Assembly: GCF_012933445.1 (NCBI RefSeq)
Contig: NZ_JABBNC010000042.1
Span: 32,146-96,145 of the forward strand
Source: Actinoplanes sp. TBRC 11911
GTDB lineage: Bacteria > Actinomycetota > Actinomycetes > Mycobacteriales > Micromonosporaceae
DNA length: 64,000 nt
Reading direction: 5' to 3'
The translations under genes were made by a program, and so were the position numbers. Shown one piece after another: positions 16,768 through 25,354 of the stretch. A model generated the notes under the pieces. That model saw only the letters and a list, made by a program, of their open reading frames with translations. It was not told where the DNA came from and searched no databases. Each line of letters starts with the position of its first letter. Within the stretch, counting starts at the first letter, position 1.

Positions 16768-18567
16768 TTATGGCCGACCGAACGCGGCGCGGAAGGCAAC
16801 GGGGGCGGAGTCGGGGTCGAGCGCCACGGCGTTGTGGACGGTGTCCATCGCCGCGATCAGCGGGTCGGCGTCGCGGGCCATCACCACCGTGTGTATCGCC
16901 AGGATCTCCGGATCGATCCGCGGCGTCGGCTCGGCATCGCCGATCGAGAACCTGCCCGTGTGGGTGATGCTCTCCCGGGGGACGTCGAACAGGCGGGCGA
17001 ACGCGGCGTCGTGGTCGGCGAACCACGGCGGCGGCGGATCACCGTTCTCGAGGGCATCCAGTCCCGCCTCGGCCCAGTCGCGCGCGATCAGACCGGATCG
17101 GGTGCAGCAGTAGCGGGCCGCCCAGACGGCCATCCTCCGCTGGTCCGCTGGCTCAGCGTCGGCGACCAGGTCGATCAGATCCCGGTCGTACGGAACCAGA
17201 CCGAGCGCTCGCGCCGAGACCTCGGGCTCCAGCAACCGCGGATTCGACGGGATCCGGCCTCCCCACGTGCGTTTCAGGTCGGCCAGCCGCCCCTGTTCCT
17301 CCTGATGTTCCTGGGCCTCGCGCTTGCGCCGCACGGCGTCCCGTTCCGGAGGCGGCGGTGGTGGTGGCGGGGCCACGATCTCATCGAGCTCGGGGAAATC
17401 CCGGCGCAGGGCGGCGAACATCTCCGGCCACGAACCGCCCCCGGCCCCCTCGGCCCGGGCGAACGCCCAGCAGAGGTCGGCCGCCGGGCCGTACGAGTCC
17501 CACTGCACCACCAGCCCTCGCGCGGTGTTGCTCCGCTGACCCTCGTCGTCGCGAAGCCACGGTGGCAACACGGTGCGCAGGTACGGGTCCAGCCGCTCCT
17601 CGACCAGCCGCACGTCCTCCGGCGGCACCACCTCGCCGCGGCGCACCCGCTCTCGGATCGGCGCCAGCCACGGCTCGTCCAGGACCCCGGCGGCGCGGAA
17701 TGGGCGCTCCCACGCCCACTCGCTCATGCGTTCGATCAGCTCTTCCGGCGCGTACGCGATCGCCAGGGCTAGTTCGCGGTCCTCCTCGTAGAGCCTCGTC
17801 CCGGCCGACCCGAGCGCCTTGACCCGCCGGTCGGTGACCCCACGCTCGCCCCACCGATCGAAATCGTCGTCGACCCACTCGTCCGGATCCTCGGCGTACG
17901 CCGCCAGTTCCTCGCGGACCTCCGCGTACCAGGGCTCGACACGGCGGCCCGCCCCGGCGACGCCGGCGCAGTGGAACGTCGCGGTCTGCAGGAAGGCGGC
18001 ATCCCACCCTACGCCGGTGATCCGTTCCATCAGCGCAAGCGCGCGCTGCTGAAACTCCTGGTCAAAGTCCTGGCCCTCGTTATCGAGCCCGAACCCGACC
18101 TCCACCAGCAGCGGGTCGAGCCGGCTGCGATCGATGCCGTGCCGATAGGCCGGACTGCCGGGATCGAAGGCAACCACCGTGACGCCCCCGACCGACCACG
18201 CGAATTGGGGCGTGGTGTTCTCGTTGTAATAGAACGACACCATCTCGCCGCCCGTGGACAGCGACCGCACCACCGCGTCGTCGGTGCAAAGGAACCCGTT
18301 CGGCTCGATGATCATCGCCCAGTCGCCGGCCCGGGTCACCGCGACGAAGTCGAGCTCGCTCGAGTGGGTGCCGCCGCTCTCGTCGACCCACTCCTGCACG
18401 GCCTGCGCCGCACCCAGGGCCGCCTCGGCCGACACGATCGGCACCGGGTCCGCGCCGCCGAGCCGCGCGATCACCTCGTCCGGCTCGAGCCCCCGCACGA
18501 ACGTCAGACAGAAATCCAGGCTCAGCGCGTACGACTCGATCGCCCACGCATAGTCCTCCGCAACCAC
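16768..18567 (-). CDS. DUF6461-containing protein with proline-rich linker
   Basis: About 599 residues from GTG 18567; an in-frame TTG at 18585 lacks an RBS. The N-terminus (EDYAWAIESYALSLDFCLTFVRGLEPDEVIARLGG and the following ~120 residues) matches the DUF6461 pattern of actinomycete proteins. A second helical region of ~250 residues follows, then an eight-proline run after DEIVA, a charged coiled stretch (RDAVRRKREAQEHQEEQGRL) and a C-terminal acidic domain. No catalytic motif recognised. It may be a multi-domain scaffold or fusion. Monocistronic, convergent with the permease. Confidence 0.7.
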   Translation of the reverse strand: MVAEDYAWAIESYALSLDFCLTFVRGLEPDEVIARLGGADPVPIVSAEAALGAAQAVQEWVDESGGTHSSELDFVAVTRAGDWAMIIEPNGFLCTDDAVVRSLSTGGEMVSFYYNENTTPQFAWSVGGVTVVAFDPGSPAYRHGIDRSRLDPLLVEVGFGLDNEGQDFDQEFQQRALALMERITGVGWDAAFLQTATFHCAGVAGAGRRVEPWYAEVREELAAYAEDPDEWVDDDFDRWGERGVTDRRVKALGSAGTRLYEEDRELALAIAYAPEELIERMSEWAWERPFRAAGVLDEPWLAPIRERVRRGEVVPPEDVRLVEERLDPYLRTVLPPWLRDDEGQRSNTARGLVVQWDSYGPAADLCWAFARAEGAGGGSWPEMFAALRRDFPELDEIVAPPPPPPPPERDAVRRKREAQEHQEEQGRLADLKRTWGGRIPSNPRLLEPEVSARALGLVPYDRDLIDLVADAEPADQRRMAVWAARYCCTRSGLIARDWAEAGLDALENGDPPPPWFADHDAAFARLFDVPRESITHTGRFSIGDAEPTPRIDPEILAIHTVVMARDADPLIAAMDTVHNAVALDPDSAPVAFRAAFGRP

Positions 18568-18935
18568 ACATCCAGCCTGCCCCAACCCGTCTGCCGGGTA
18601 CGTGGCTTCTGCGATCCCGATCCTGCGACGGTCAGGAAAGTGGGAAGCGCGACCGCTCCCCGGACGAAGGCATGTCAGTGGGCCGGTGTGGCGGCCGCTG
18701 TCCTGGTCGTCCCGTTACGTACGGTACGGCCGCTGAGGGAATTGGCGAAGCATCAGAGTCGATGAGGCCTTCAATGATGTGAATGGACTGGGCGATGATC
18801 ATCATCGGCACGGTTCCGGTAGATATTTCGGCATGTGGGGTGGTGGAAGGTGTTGGCGGTGGCGGCGCACACGACACGGATCTCCGACCGTTCCGTGGCC
18901 GCGTAGGAGGCGAAGTGGGCCCGAGGCAGAATCCG
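18568..18935. other. Intergenic region, 368 bp, no gene seen
   Basis: Lies between two minus-strand genes and should hold the promoter of the DUF6461 gene. A small A/T-rich patch is at 18770-18800. Short frames on both strands lack RBS and coding character. No repeat shared with the A-D family was found. Confidence 0.4.
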
Positions 18936-19655
18936 TCAGAGGGGTTCCCGTCGCCATGATGCGCTTGCGATCTGCGGGGGTTCCTGGTTCGCCGGCCTTA
19001 TCGCGCTCCACCTTGCCCGCCATTCCTCGGGTCCGCGCGCCAACGTTTCGCAGACGTCAGTGGCAAGTTCCTCCGAGCCACGGTCCCGCCACGGGACATC
19101 CACGAATATCTGGTAGTCGTTACCCAGCCGTAAGGCTACGCAAAACTGGTCAGGGTGGTAGAGGTTATTACCTGCCCAGTCGACGGCCAGTCCGTGGCTG
19201 CCCAACGCGTCGCGGTCCACGTGCGACAGGACGAGCCGGCCGACAGTCCGCTCGGCGGTCTCCCACGAATGGTCATCGGCGGCGCGGTCGACCTCGGCGT
19301 CGTACCGCTCGGCCGCGAAGCTGAACGTCTTGGGCGTCCCGGAGGCCCATTCCCAGCGCACCACGCCGCCGTCGCGAGTGATGGTCACGTTGATCCATGC
19401 ACAGCCGTTGTCACCGCATTTACAGCGGGCGATCTGTACGCTCCGCGGCACCGGCGTGGCCAGCAACATGTTCGCCGGAATGAGCAGGTCGTACGGGTCC
19501 ATGCCCAGGCCCCCGCGTGGCGAGGTCATTTCCGTCCCGTTGACATGGACCTCTACCGCAAAGCCGCTGCTGCCGGGGAGCGCCACGTCCACGATCGCCA
19601 AGCGGAGCGAGTCGGTGCCGTCGCCGTTGTCTTGTGTCACGACACCATCATCCAT
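18936..19655 (-). CDS. Hypothetical protein with Cys-rich CKCGDNGC motif
   Basis: 239 residues, ATG at 19655. The central segment IARCKCGDNGCAWINVTITRDGG (about residues 76-98) carries three closely spaced Cys, suggestive of a metal site or a structural knuckle, followed by VVRWEWASGTPKTFSF. N- and C-terminal parts look beta-rich and soluble. No family name can be given with confidence. Single gene; faces away from the gene at 19780. Confidence 0.65.
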   Translation of the reverse strand: MDDGVVTQDNGDGTDSLRLAIVDVALPGSSGFAVEVHVNGTEMTSPRGGLGMDPYDLLIPANMLLATPVPRSVQIARCKCGDNGCAWINVTITRDGGVVRWEWASGTPKTFSFAAERYDAEVDRAADDHSWETAERTVGRLVLSHVDRDALGSHGLAVDWAGNNLYHPDQFCVALRLGNDYQIFVDVPWRDRGSEELATDVCETLARGPEEWRARWSAIRPANQEPPQIASASWRREPL

Positions 19656-19779
19656 CGACCGGGCGTCACCACATTCAGAAGGGGCCGACGCGCCCTAGTA
19701 AGATCCATCGGTGACGCCCCTGTCGCCGGTCACCCGGTCGTCCCTGCCGATATACTTTCCCATTGCTGCTCCACGACCT

Positions 19780-20130
19780 ATGGCCGAGTTGCCCACTCGC
19801 GTGTGGTCTGACGATCAATGGGAGCTGATCAGGCTGGGGTGCGTGGCCCGCAACATGGACGAGAAGTGGGATGCGTTCGTGGAGGGCCGGCAGGCGCACT
19901 TGAGTCGCAGCTGGACCGGTTACGAGATCTTCGCCGCCACCTTTTCGGCTGTTGAGGGTGGCTGGCGCATCGTGAGGGCGGTCGAGGAGTCGAACCAATC
20001 CCGCTATCACCGTCGCTCGGAGCGGTTTGCCCGGGTGATGCTTGAGCTGGTCTTCAGCAACATCTTGCTCGGTGAGCCAGCCGACGAACTTCGGGCGGAG
20101 TTCGTCAGACTGATGCGGCGCACTGCGTGA
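19780..20130 (+). CDS. Hypothetical protein
   Basis: 116 residues from ATG 19780; an in-frame GTG at 19711 would add 23 residues of poor coding character. Soluble and rich in aromatic residues, beginning with LPTRVWSDDQWELIRLG, with an ITIM-like TGYEIFAATFSAV segment that is probably chance. A TATACT hexamer at 19751-19756 could be a -10 element. No family recognised. Confidence 0.55.
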   Translation: MAELPTRVWSDDQWELIRLGCVARNMDEKWDAFVEGRQAHLSRSWTGYEIFAATFSAVEGGWRIVRAVEESNQSRYHRRSERFARVMLELVFSNILLGEPADELRAEFVRLMRRTA

Positions 20131-20220
20131 TTCATCGACGCCATGGCAGGGCCCGGATGGGCGCACGCTTCGGGCCGGTCGGGTTTGCCGGGCCGCCCGG
20201 GCCCGGCGACGACCCGCGCC

Positions 20221-20628
20221 TCAGGATTCGTTGAGCTCCAGCACCTCCCTCATCTCCTCGATCCCGCGCTCGACCCGGGCCCGCACCGCATCAGCCATCG
20301 CATGCGGCAGGACGTCGGTGAGCCATACGAGCCGGCTGTGGTCGCCGTCGTCGAAGACCTGGAACTCCGCGTGGTGGTAGGTCAGCGGCAGTCGTTGACC
20401 TTCGATCACCGCGTACGCCATCCTGCGCATGCTGTCGTCGACTGCGAGGATGAGTTCCCGTACCTGCCACCCGTCCGGCATCGTCAGGATGCGGACGTCG
20501 CCCTCGAGGCGGGTGTCGGCCACCCGGCCGGGCAGGAGTCGCCGGTGTACCGCGCCGACATCCGAGATGGCTGCCCACACGCGCGGCGCGGGCGCCTTGA
20601 CGAGGACTTCGACACGGACCGTGGCCAT
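20221..20628 (-). CDS. SRPBCC (START/polyketide cyclase-like) family protein
   Basis: 135 residues. Starts VRVEVLVKAPAPRVWAAISDVGAVHRRLLPG, the canonical first strand and helices of the SRPBCC fold, then EGDVRILTMPDGWQVRELILAVDD and a final long helix (MADAVRARVERGIEEMREVL). Proteins of this fold bind hydrophobic ligands or act as cyclases/aromatases; no specific role can be assigned. Confidence 0.82.
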   Translation of the reverse strand: MATVRVEVLVKAPAPRVWAAISDVGAVHRRLLPGRVADTRLEGDVRILTMPDGWQVRELILAVDDSMRRMAYAVIEGQRLPLTYHHAEFQVFDDGDHSRLVWLTDVLPHAMADAVRARVERGIEEMREVLELNES

Positions 20629-20760
20629 GATTCGATACTTCCCAACGCTGTGTGGAGCCGGAGTCTATTGGAGCGAGCACGGCACCGACGACCGGCAAAC
20701 CACCGCTAACCAACGAAGGCGCCGCCGCCCAGCCGAGTTGCGACCTGTCCAGGACGTTCG

Positions 20761-21768
20761 TCAATGCGGGAAGGCTCGGGGGATTCGGGTGGCGGTCTCG
20801 TCCCGGAAGGCTTCGATTCGTTTGGCGACCTGTCGCATGCCGTGGGTGTGTTCGATGCGGTCGAGGTAGAGGCATCGCGCGGCCAGCTTATCGAGGTCGA
20901 CGGTGAAGTAGATGGCCATCAGCGGATTGACGAACAGTTCGGTGCCGCTGGTGCGGCGGGTGAACTGCACGTCGCCGAAGGCACCAGAGGTGGCGGCGGC
21001 GATCTGTCCGTTGACGATGCTGGGCCGAAGCGGGGTGGCGGCTTGCCCGTCGGCGACGGCGTCTCGGTAGAGCGCGGCTTCTCTGCTGGCGTTCGGAATG
21101 GACAAGGCGCCCAGGTAGCCACCGTCCCGGTCGAGTGCGGCGAGGTTTTCCAGGACCTGGGTGTGCACGACACCGTGGTAGGCATCGACACCGAATCCGA
21201 GGCAGGTCACCAGCTTGACCCGGACGTCGAGTGCCGCGACAGCGGCGAGGCTGGTGATGTCCTCCACCGGCGTTCCCAGGCCGGCCTCGTCGCCGCGCAT
21301 CAGGATGTCCGTGCCGCCGTCCACCAGTACGATCGCGTCGACGTCGAGTGTGTCGACCAGGTGCTGATAAGCCGCCCGCAGTGGCTGAACGCCCACCTTC
21401 GAGAACGCGTAGATCCGCCTGGGGAGGTCGTTGGTGGCCAGCCAGCGGGCGAGAGAGCGTTCCGGGAAGTAGTCGTCTGGTCCTGCCGTGTCTGGCTGGA
21501 TCAAGGCCACGTTCGGTGCCGCCCAGGCGTCCAAGTCGACCAGTTCGAGCGGGGTGAATGACAGATTCGCCAGATGCACGGTGACGCCGCTGTTCCACAG
21601 GGCGATGGCCAGCGGGAGCCCGGCGTAGACGTCGAAGCCCCCGCCCGCGCCCGCGATCAGCACGCTGCGGGCGGTGTCCAGTGCGGCGAACAGCGGCGGC
21701 GTGGCCAGCGAGTTGCGGACGAAGTCGAACCGACCGCTGCCCGTCGGTGGAGGAGGCGTCGTGATCAC
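20761..21768 (-). CDS. DUF1152 domain-containing protein
   Basis: 335 residues from a GTG at 21768. The N-terminal nucleotide-binding-like loop SVLIAGAGGGFDVYAGLPLA and the central IVLVDGGTDILMRGDEAGLGTPVED segment are the hallmarks of DUF1152. The C-terminus contains YFTVDLDKLAARCLYLDRIEHTHG. The family is widespread in actinomycetes and archaea and has no established biochemical role. Downstream of the SDR gene on the same strand with a 27-bp gap, so probably cotranscribed. Confidence 0.78.
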   Translation of the reverse strand: MITTPPPPTGSGRFDFVRNSLATPPLFAALDTARSVLIAGAGGGFDVYAGLPLAIALWNSGVTVHLANLSFTPLELVDLDAWAAPNVALIQPDTAGPDDYFPERSLARWLATNDLPRRIYAFSKVGVQPLRAAYQHLVDTLDVDAIVLVDGGTDILMRGDEAGLGTPVEDITSLAAVAALDVRVKLVTCLGFGVDAYHGVVHTQVLENLAALDRDGGYLGALSIPNASREAALYRDAVADGQAATPLRPSIVNGQIAAATSGAFGDVQFTRRTSGTELFVNPLMAIYFTVDLDKLAARCLYLDRIEHTHGMRQVAKRIEAFRDETATRIPRAFPH

Positions 21769-21795
21769 CGTTTGATGATCGCGGATGGGCTCAGC

Positions 21796-22506
21796 TCAGT
21801 GGCCCGCTCCCCGGCCGCCGTCGACGTGCAGGATCTCGCCGGTCACGTACGTCGCGGTCTCCAGGTACGCCACGGCGTCCGCGATGTCCGACGCCTCGCC
21901 CATGTGGCCCAGCGGGGACTGGCTGGTCATGAGGTCGCGGATCTCGGGCGGATTCAGCGGCGTCTTGATGAAGCCGGGGGAGACCGCGTTGAAGCGCACA
22001 CCCCGGGCTGCGTGTTCGATGGCGAGCGCCTTCGTGGCCGCGTTCAGGCCGCCCTTGGTCAGCGAGGCGAGGAACGACGGGAAGTGACGGTCGGCGTTGT
22101 CCGCGATCGTGGCCGTGATGCTGACGACGTGGCCGCCGCCGGTCATGGCGGCGACCGCGGGCCGTGTCACGTTGAAGAAGCCGTCGAGGTTGGTGGCGAC
22201 GACCCGCGCGTACTCGTCGGCCGTGTTCTCGGTGAACGGCTTCGAGACCAGCACGCCGGCGTTGTTGACCACCGTGTCGATCCGCCCGAAGCGCTCTAAC
22301 GCCAGCTCCACGATCCGCCGCCCGACGGCCGCGTCGGACACGTCGCCCGGCACGGTCAGGACCAGCGGGTCCGCCGACGGCGTGATGCTGCGCGAGTTCG
22401 CCACCACGGCAAAACCCAGCTTGCGGTACGCCTCGACGATCGCCGCCCCGATGCCCTGGGACGCACCGGTGACGACAGCCACCTTGGGTCCGCGCTCGTT
22501 GCTCAT
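21796..22506 (-). CDS. Short-chain dehydrogenase/reductase-fold protein lacking the catalytic Tyr
   Basis: 236 residues from ATG 22506, with RBS AAGGGG 8 bases upstream. The Rossmann motif TGASQGIG (13-20) and NNAG (81-84) are intact. Where classical SDRs have Ser...YxxxK, this one has VVSITATI and then LASLTKGG: Lys151 is present but the Tyr position (147) is Ala. It may be a non-classical subfamily using another acid/base, or a regulatory/NAD-binding protein. The stretch TKGGLNAATKALAIEHAARGVRFNAVSPGFIKTP is otherwise typical. The gene is first on the minus strand before DUF1152. Confidence 0.85.
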   Translation of the reverse strand: MSNERGPKVAVVTGASQGIGAAIVEAYRKLGFAVVANSRSITPSADPLVLTVPGDVSDAAVGRRIVELALERFGRIDTVVNNAGVLVSKPFTENTADEYARVVATNLDGFFNVTRPAVAAMTGGGHVVSITATIADNADRHFPSFLASLTKGGLNAATKALAIEHAARGVRFNAVSPGFIKTPLNPPEIRDLMTSQSPLGHMGEASDIADAVAYLETATYVTGEILHVDGGRGAGH

Positions 22507-22627
22507 TTCCAAGCCCCTTAACTGGGAGGTGTCCACCTCGCCCGGGCAATTCTAGCCGCAAAATGGACTAAAAAGTCCAGAGCCGCGTGATCAGAGCCAC
22601 GGTGGAAAGGCGGCCGGCCGCTCACTG

Positions 22628-23129
22628 GACGAGTAAGTCCTAAGCCGAGTCAGTGGCGGTAGCCGAGTCAGTGGCCGCAGGTGAGTCAGCGATCTGATCG
22701 CCGTCCGTCCGCCAGCCCCCGCCACCCCTCTCGCATATCCGACATTTCCCGATATTTATCACGTCGACTGGGCTGCTGGACGGGCGGGATCGGCGCGCGG
22801 CCGCAGCGGCGCTTCCATTCCGTGAGACGGGTGACCGCCTGCTGAGACCCGCGCCCGCATCATGGACCCACCGTCCGCGATGTGGGACCAGCGTCCTTTG
22901 TAGAGAGTGCTTTTGTCACGTAACGAGGCTTTCGCCCGGCAGGTTTTTCCGGCCGAATGTGAACCTTGGAGAGTTATGGCTCGTATGTGGGCGCAACTCT
23001 CCAAGGTTCACAAAAATCCATGATGTGACCGCGGTGTCCCACATAGCGGGACCGCCCGGCCGCGAACGGATCGCCACAACGCTCTGGCAGCACCGCGCAA
23101 CTGCCACACCCGGTTAGCGCTTACTCGTC
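22628..23129 (+). repeat. Interspersed repeat copy B (MITE-like, ~500 bp)
   Basis: Closest to copy A. The termini are inverted repeats: GACGAGTAAGTCCTAAGCC at the left and GGTTAGCGCTTACTCGTC at 23112-23129 on the right, with 3 mismatches over 18 bp. The left end holds an extra partial copy of a GCCGAGTCAGTGGC unit compared with A. The hairpin has 18-bp perfect arms (22958-22975 and 22995-23012) around the 19-nt loop ATGGCTCGTATGTGGGCGC. No protein recognised inside. The right terminus overlaps by one base the stop codon of the gene at 23129-23773. Confidence 0.88.
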
Positions 23130-23773
23130 TAGGCCGAGGCTAAGCCCGATCGCCGCCCCATCACGTCGGAGACGCCCGTGCGCAACGCCAGCGCGAGACC
23201 CGGCAATGGTGCGGCCGCGGACGGGTCATAGTCGTACGTGATGCCCCGGAACGCCTCCCGTAACAGGCCCACCTGGCGGTCCGCCGCGCTCAGCCGCGGG
23301 GTCACCGGGATGCCGTATTCGTCGGTGGCCTCGCCGAGGATGCCGCCGAGCGCGATCAGGTCGTCCAGCGCGCCCTGGTACAAGCCGTCCACCACGACGA
23401 GCGTGTCCGGCAGCCGGCCCAGCGTGTCCAGCACCCCGATCCCGCGCAGCAGGCCGCGGCCGGCGAGCGGGCGATCGCCCAGCACCGCGTCGCCGAGATC
23501 CTCGACGCGGGGCGGGCCGACGTGGGTGAACGGGAAGTCCGGGAAGTCGATGTCCTTCGGCGAGACGTGCAGGACGATCACGTCGGCCGAGGCGATGCGC
23601 TGCTCGCCGGCCGCCGGGATCGAGCCGGTCTCCAGCGTGTGCAGGTCGCGGGGGTCGCCGACCACCTCGAGGCGGGCTAACCCCTGCACGGCCGAGGCGA
23701 GGGTGGTCAGCACGACGACGTTGCGCTGGTCGTTGCGCGCGGTGCGGACGAACAGCACCCGGGGCTCAGTCAT
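23129..23773 (-). CDS. Uncharacterised alpha/beta protein, partner of helical-repeat protein
   Basis: 214 residues from ATG 23773, which lies 8 bp inside the end of the upstream gene, so translation is coupled. The first part alternates strands and helices: RVLFVRTARNDQRNVVVLTTLASAVQGLARLEVVG, then QRIASADVIVLHVSP. This has the rhythm of a TIR- or Rossmann-like fold, but no family can be named. The second half (DTLVVVDGLYQGALDDLIALGGILGE) is helical. The TAG stop abuts the terminal inverted repeat of copy B, so the original C-terminus may have been altered by the insertion. Confidence 0.6.
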   Translation of the reverse strand: MTEPRVLFVRTARNDQRNVVVLTTLASAVQGLARLEVVGDPRDLHTLETGSIPAAGEQRIASADVIVLHVSPKDIDFPDFPFTHVGPPRVEDLGDAVLGDRPLAGRGLLRGIGVLDTLGRLPDTLVVVDGLYQGALDDLIALGGILGEATDEYGIPVTPRLSAADRQVGLLREAFRGITYDYDPSAAAPLPGLALALRTGVSDVMGRRSGLASA

Positions 23774-25253
23774 GGGTGTGCACCCAGTCCAAACCGGACG
23801 TACGGGGCTGGCCCTGGTTCCAGGCGTGCAGGTTGGCCAGGGCGTGCGGCGACGGCATGCCCTCGCCGTCGGCGGGCTGCACGTACAGCTTCGGCGGGTG
23901 GTGCCGGGCCGCCACGATCGACTGCCGCAGCACCGGGTCGGCGGCCGAACCGGCGAGCCGCAGCTGCTGCTCGGCCGAGTCCAGGTCGGCGGCGTTGCGG
24001 CGGCGGCGGAAGCGGTGCATGAGCGCCTCGGCGGCCGCCTGCCGGTGCCGGGCCTCCGGGGCCCCGTCCGCGGCCGCCGTGTCCGCCGCGGCGATGAGCT
24101 GCTCGATCCCGGCGTCCAGGTCACCGCGGGTGTGCGTGATTTGCCACCGGCGTACGAGGAAATCGCCCTGCAGACCGCGCAGGACACTGGTCGGTGGGTC
24201 GGCCGCGCGCGACAGGAACTCGACAGCGACGTCGGCGACCTCGATGGCCTCGTCCAGATACTCCTGCTCACGTCCGTTGTCGGCGCGCTGCGCCAGGGCG
24301 CCGAACAGGTTCGCCAGGCGGTGTGCGAGCTCGACCGGCCCGGCGTACGGCATCTGCACGGACCGGCGCCCGCAGGCGACGGCCGCGTCCAGGTCGCTCA
24401 GGTCGCCGTCGCGCCGGAACCGCTCCTGCAGACGCAAGCACAGGGTGGACAGATCGTCACCGGTCAGTGACGCGTCGTGAATGAGCTCGGTGCCGCCGAG
24501 CCGGATCGCCTCGTCCAGGTCGTCCGGGTCGCCGGTCGCCCGGAACGTGGCCAGCCGCGCGTCCCGCAACGCACCCGCCAGCTCCGGGGTCTCCGCCTCC
24601 CGGCTCAGCGCGGCCAGGTCGCGGACGTCGCGCTCGGCACCGCCCGCCCGCACCCGCTCGGCCAGCAGCGTCGCGTGCGTGACCGCGGCCTCGCGCCGAT
24701 CCTCGTCGCCGGCGACCGCCACGTCGCGCGCGCTCGCCGCCAGCGCGTCGTCGAGGTCCGACGGCTGGCCGCCGGCCAGATACTTGCGCCACCATCCGGC
24801 GGCGATCAGATACCAGGCCTGATGCTCCAGGTGCGGCAACAGATCCGGCGTGCGTACGGCGTGGGCAGCGCGCCCGAGAGCCGCATCCAGCCCGTCCGGG
24901 TCGTCGGCGGCCAGCGCGGCGGCCAGCGCACGCAGCGCCGACCGCAACTCGGCCTCGGGCGACACCAGCCGCGCGACGGTCAGCGCCAGCTCGCGCAGCG
25001 ACGGCGGCACCTCGTCGGACATGCTCGACGCCAGCACCTGCATCGGCCAGTCCAGGTCGGGCAGGATCGACGGGTCACGGTCGCGCATCGCCTCCTGGTG
25101 ACACGTCATGAACATGGCGAGCAGGCAGGCGTCCGCCGCGTCGCCGGGCGTCAGCTCCGCCGCCTCGGCCCGGGTGGCGTCGTCGAGCAGCAGGCGGTCG
25201 TCGTGGTGCTCGACGAAGTCCACGACCGCCTGGCGCAGCCGGTCACGATCCAC
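23766..25253 (-). CDS. Tetratricopeptide-like helical repeat protein
   Basis: 495 residues from GTG 25253, with RBS GGGAGA 6 bases upstream. It contains at least six repeats anchored on a D-L-D/E-x-A motif (DLDDALAASAR, DLDEAIRLGG, DLDAAVACGRR, YLDEAIEVAD, DLDAGIEQLI, DLDSAEQQLR) spaced 45-60 residues apart, the pattern of actinomycete TPR proteins often found beside CHAT or TIR effectors. No CHAT His/Cys dyad is present here or in the partner. Probably a soluble scaffold or sensor for the 214-residue protein encoded 8 bp overlapping downstream. Confidence 0.7.
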   Translation of the reverse strand: MDRDRLRQAVVDFVEHHDDRLLLDDATRAEAAELTPGDAADACLLAMFMTCHQEAMRDRDPSILPDLDWPMQVLASSMSDEVPPSLRELALTVARLVSPEAELRSALRALAAALAADDPDGLDAALGRAAHAVRTPDLLPHLEHQAWYLIAAGWWRKYLAGGQPSDLDDALAASARDVAVAGDEDRREAAVTHATLLAERVRAGGAERDVRDLAALSREAETPELAGALRDARLATFRATGDPDDLDEAIRLGGTELIHDASLTGDDLSTLCLRLQERFRRDGDLSDLDAAVACGRRSVQMPYAGPVELAHRLANLFGALAQRADNGREQEYLDEAIEVADVAVEFLSRAADPPTSVLRGLQGDFLVRRWQITHTRGDLDAGIEQLIAAADTAAADGAPEARHRQAAAEALMHRFRRRRNAADLDSAEQQLRLAGSAADPVLRQSIVAARHHPPKLYVQPADGEGMPSPHALANLHAWNQGQPRTSGLDWVHTHD

Positions 25254-25354
25254 CTGTCTCCCTTTCGCCAAGTCGAAGGGGCACCGTAGCGCTCCTGTCA
25301 CGGGCGTCACCAACCGGTGGGCGATGGCACCGCGCACGCGTACCGTACTTCGGC

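Noticed and set aside
22628..23129. Target-site duplication flanking copy B
   Set aside because: The bases outside the terminal repeats (CACTG and TAGGC) do not match, nor do those of copy A, so no duplication can be claimed.
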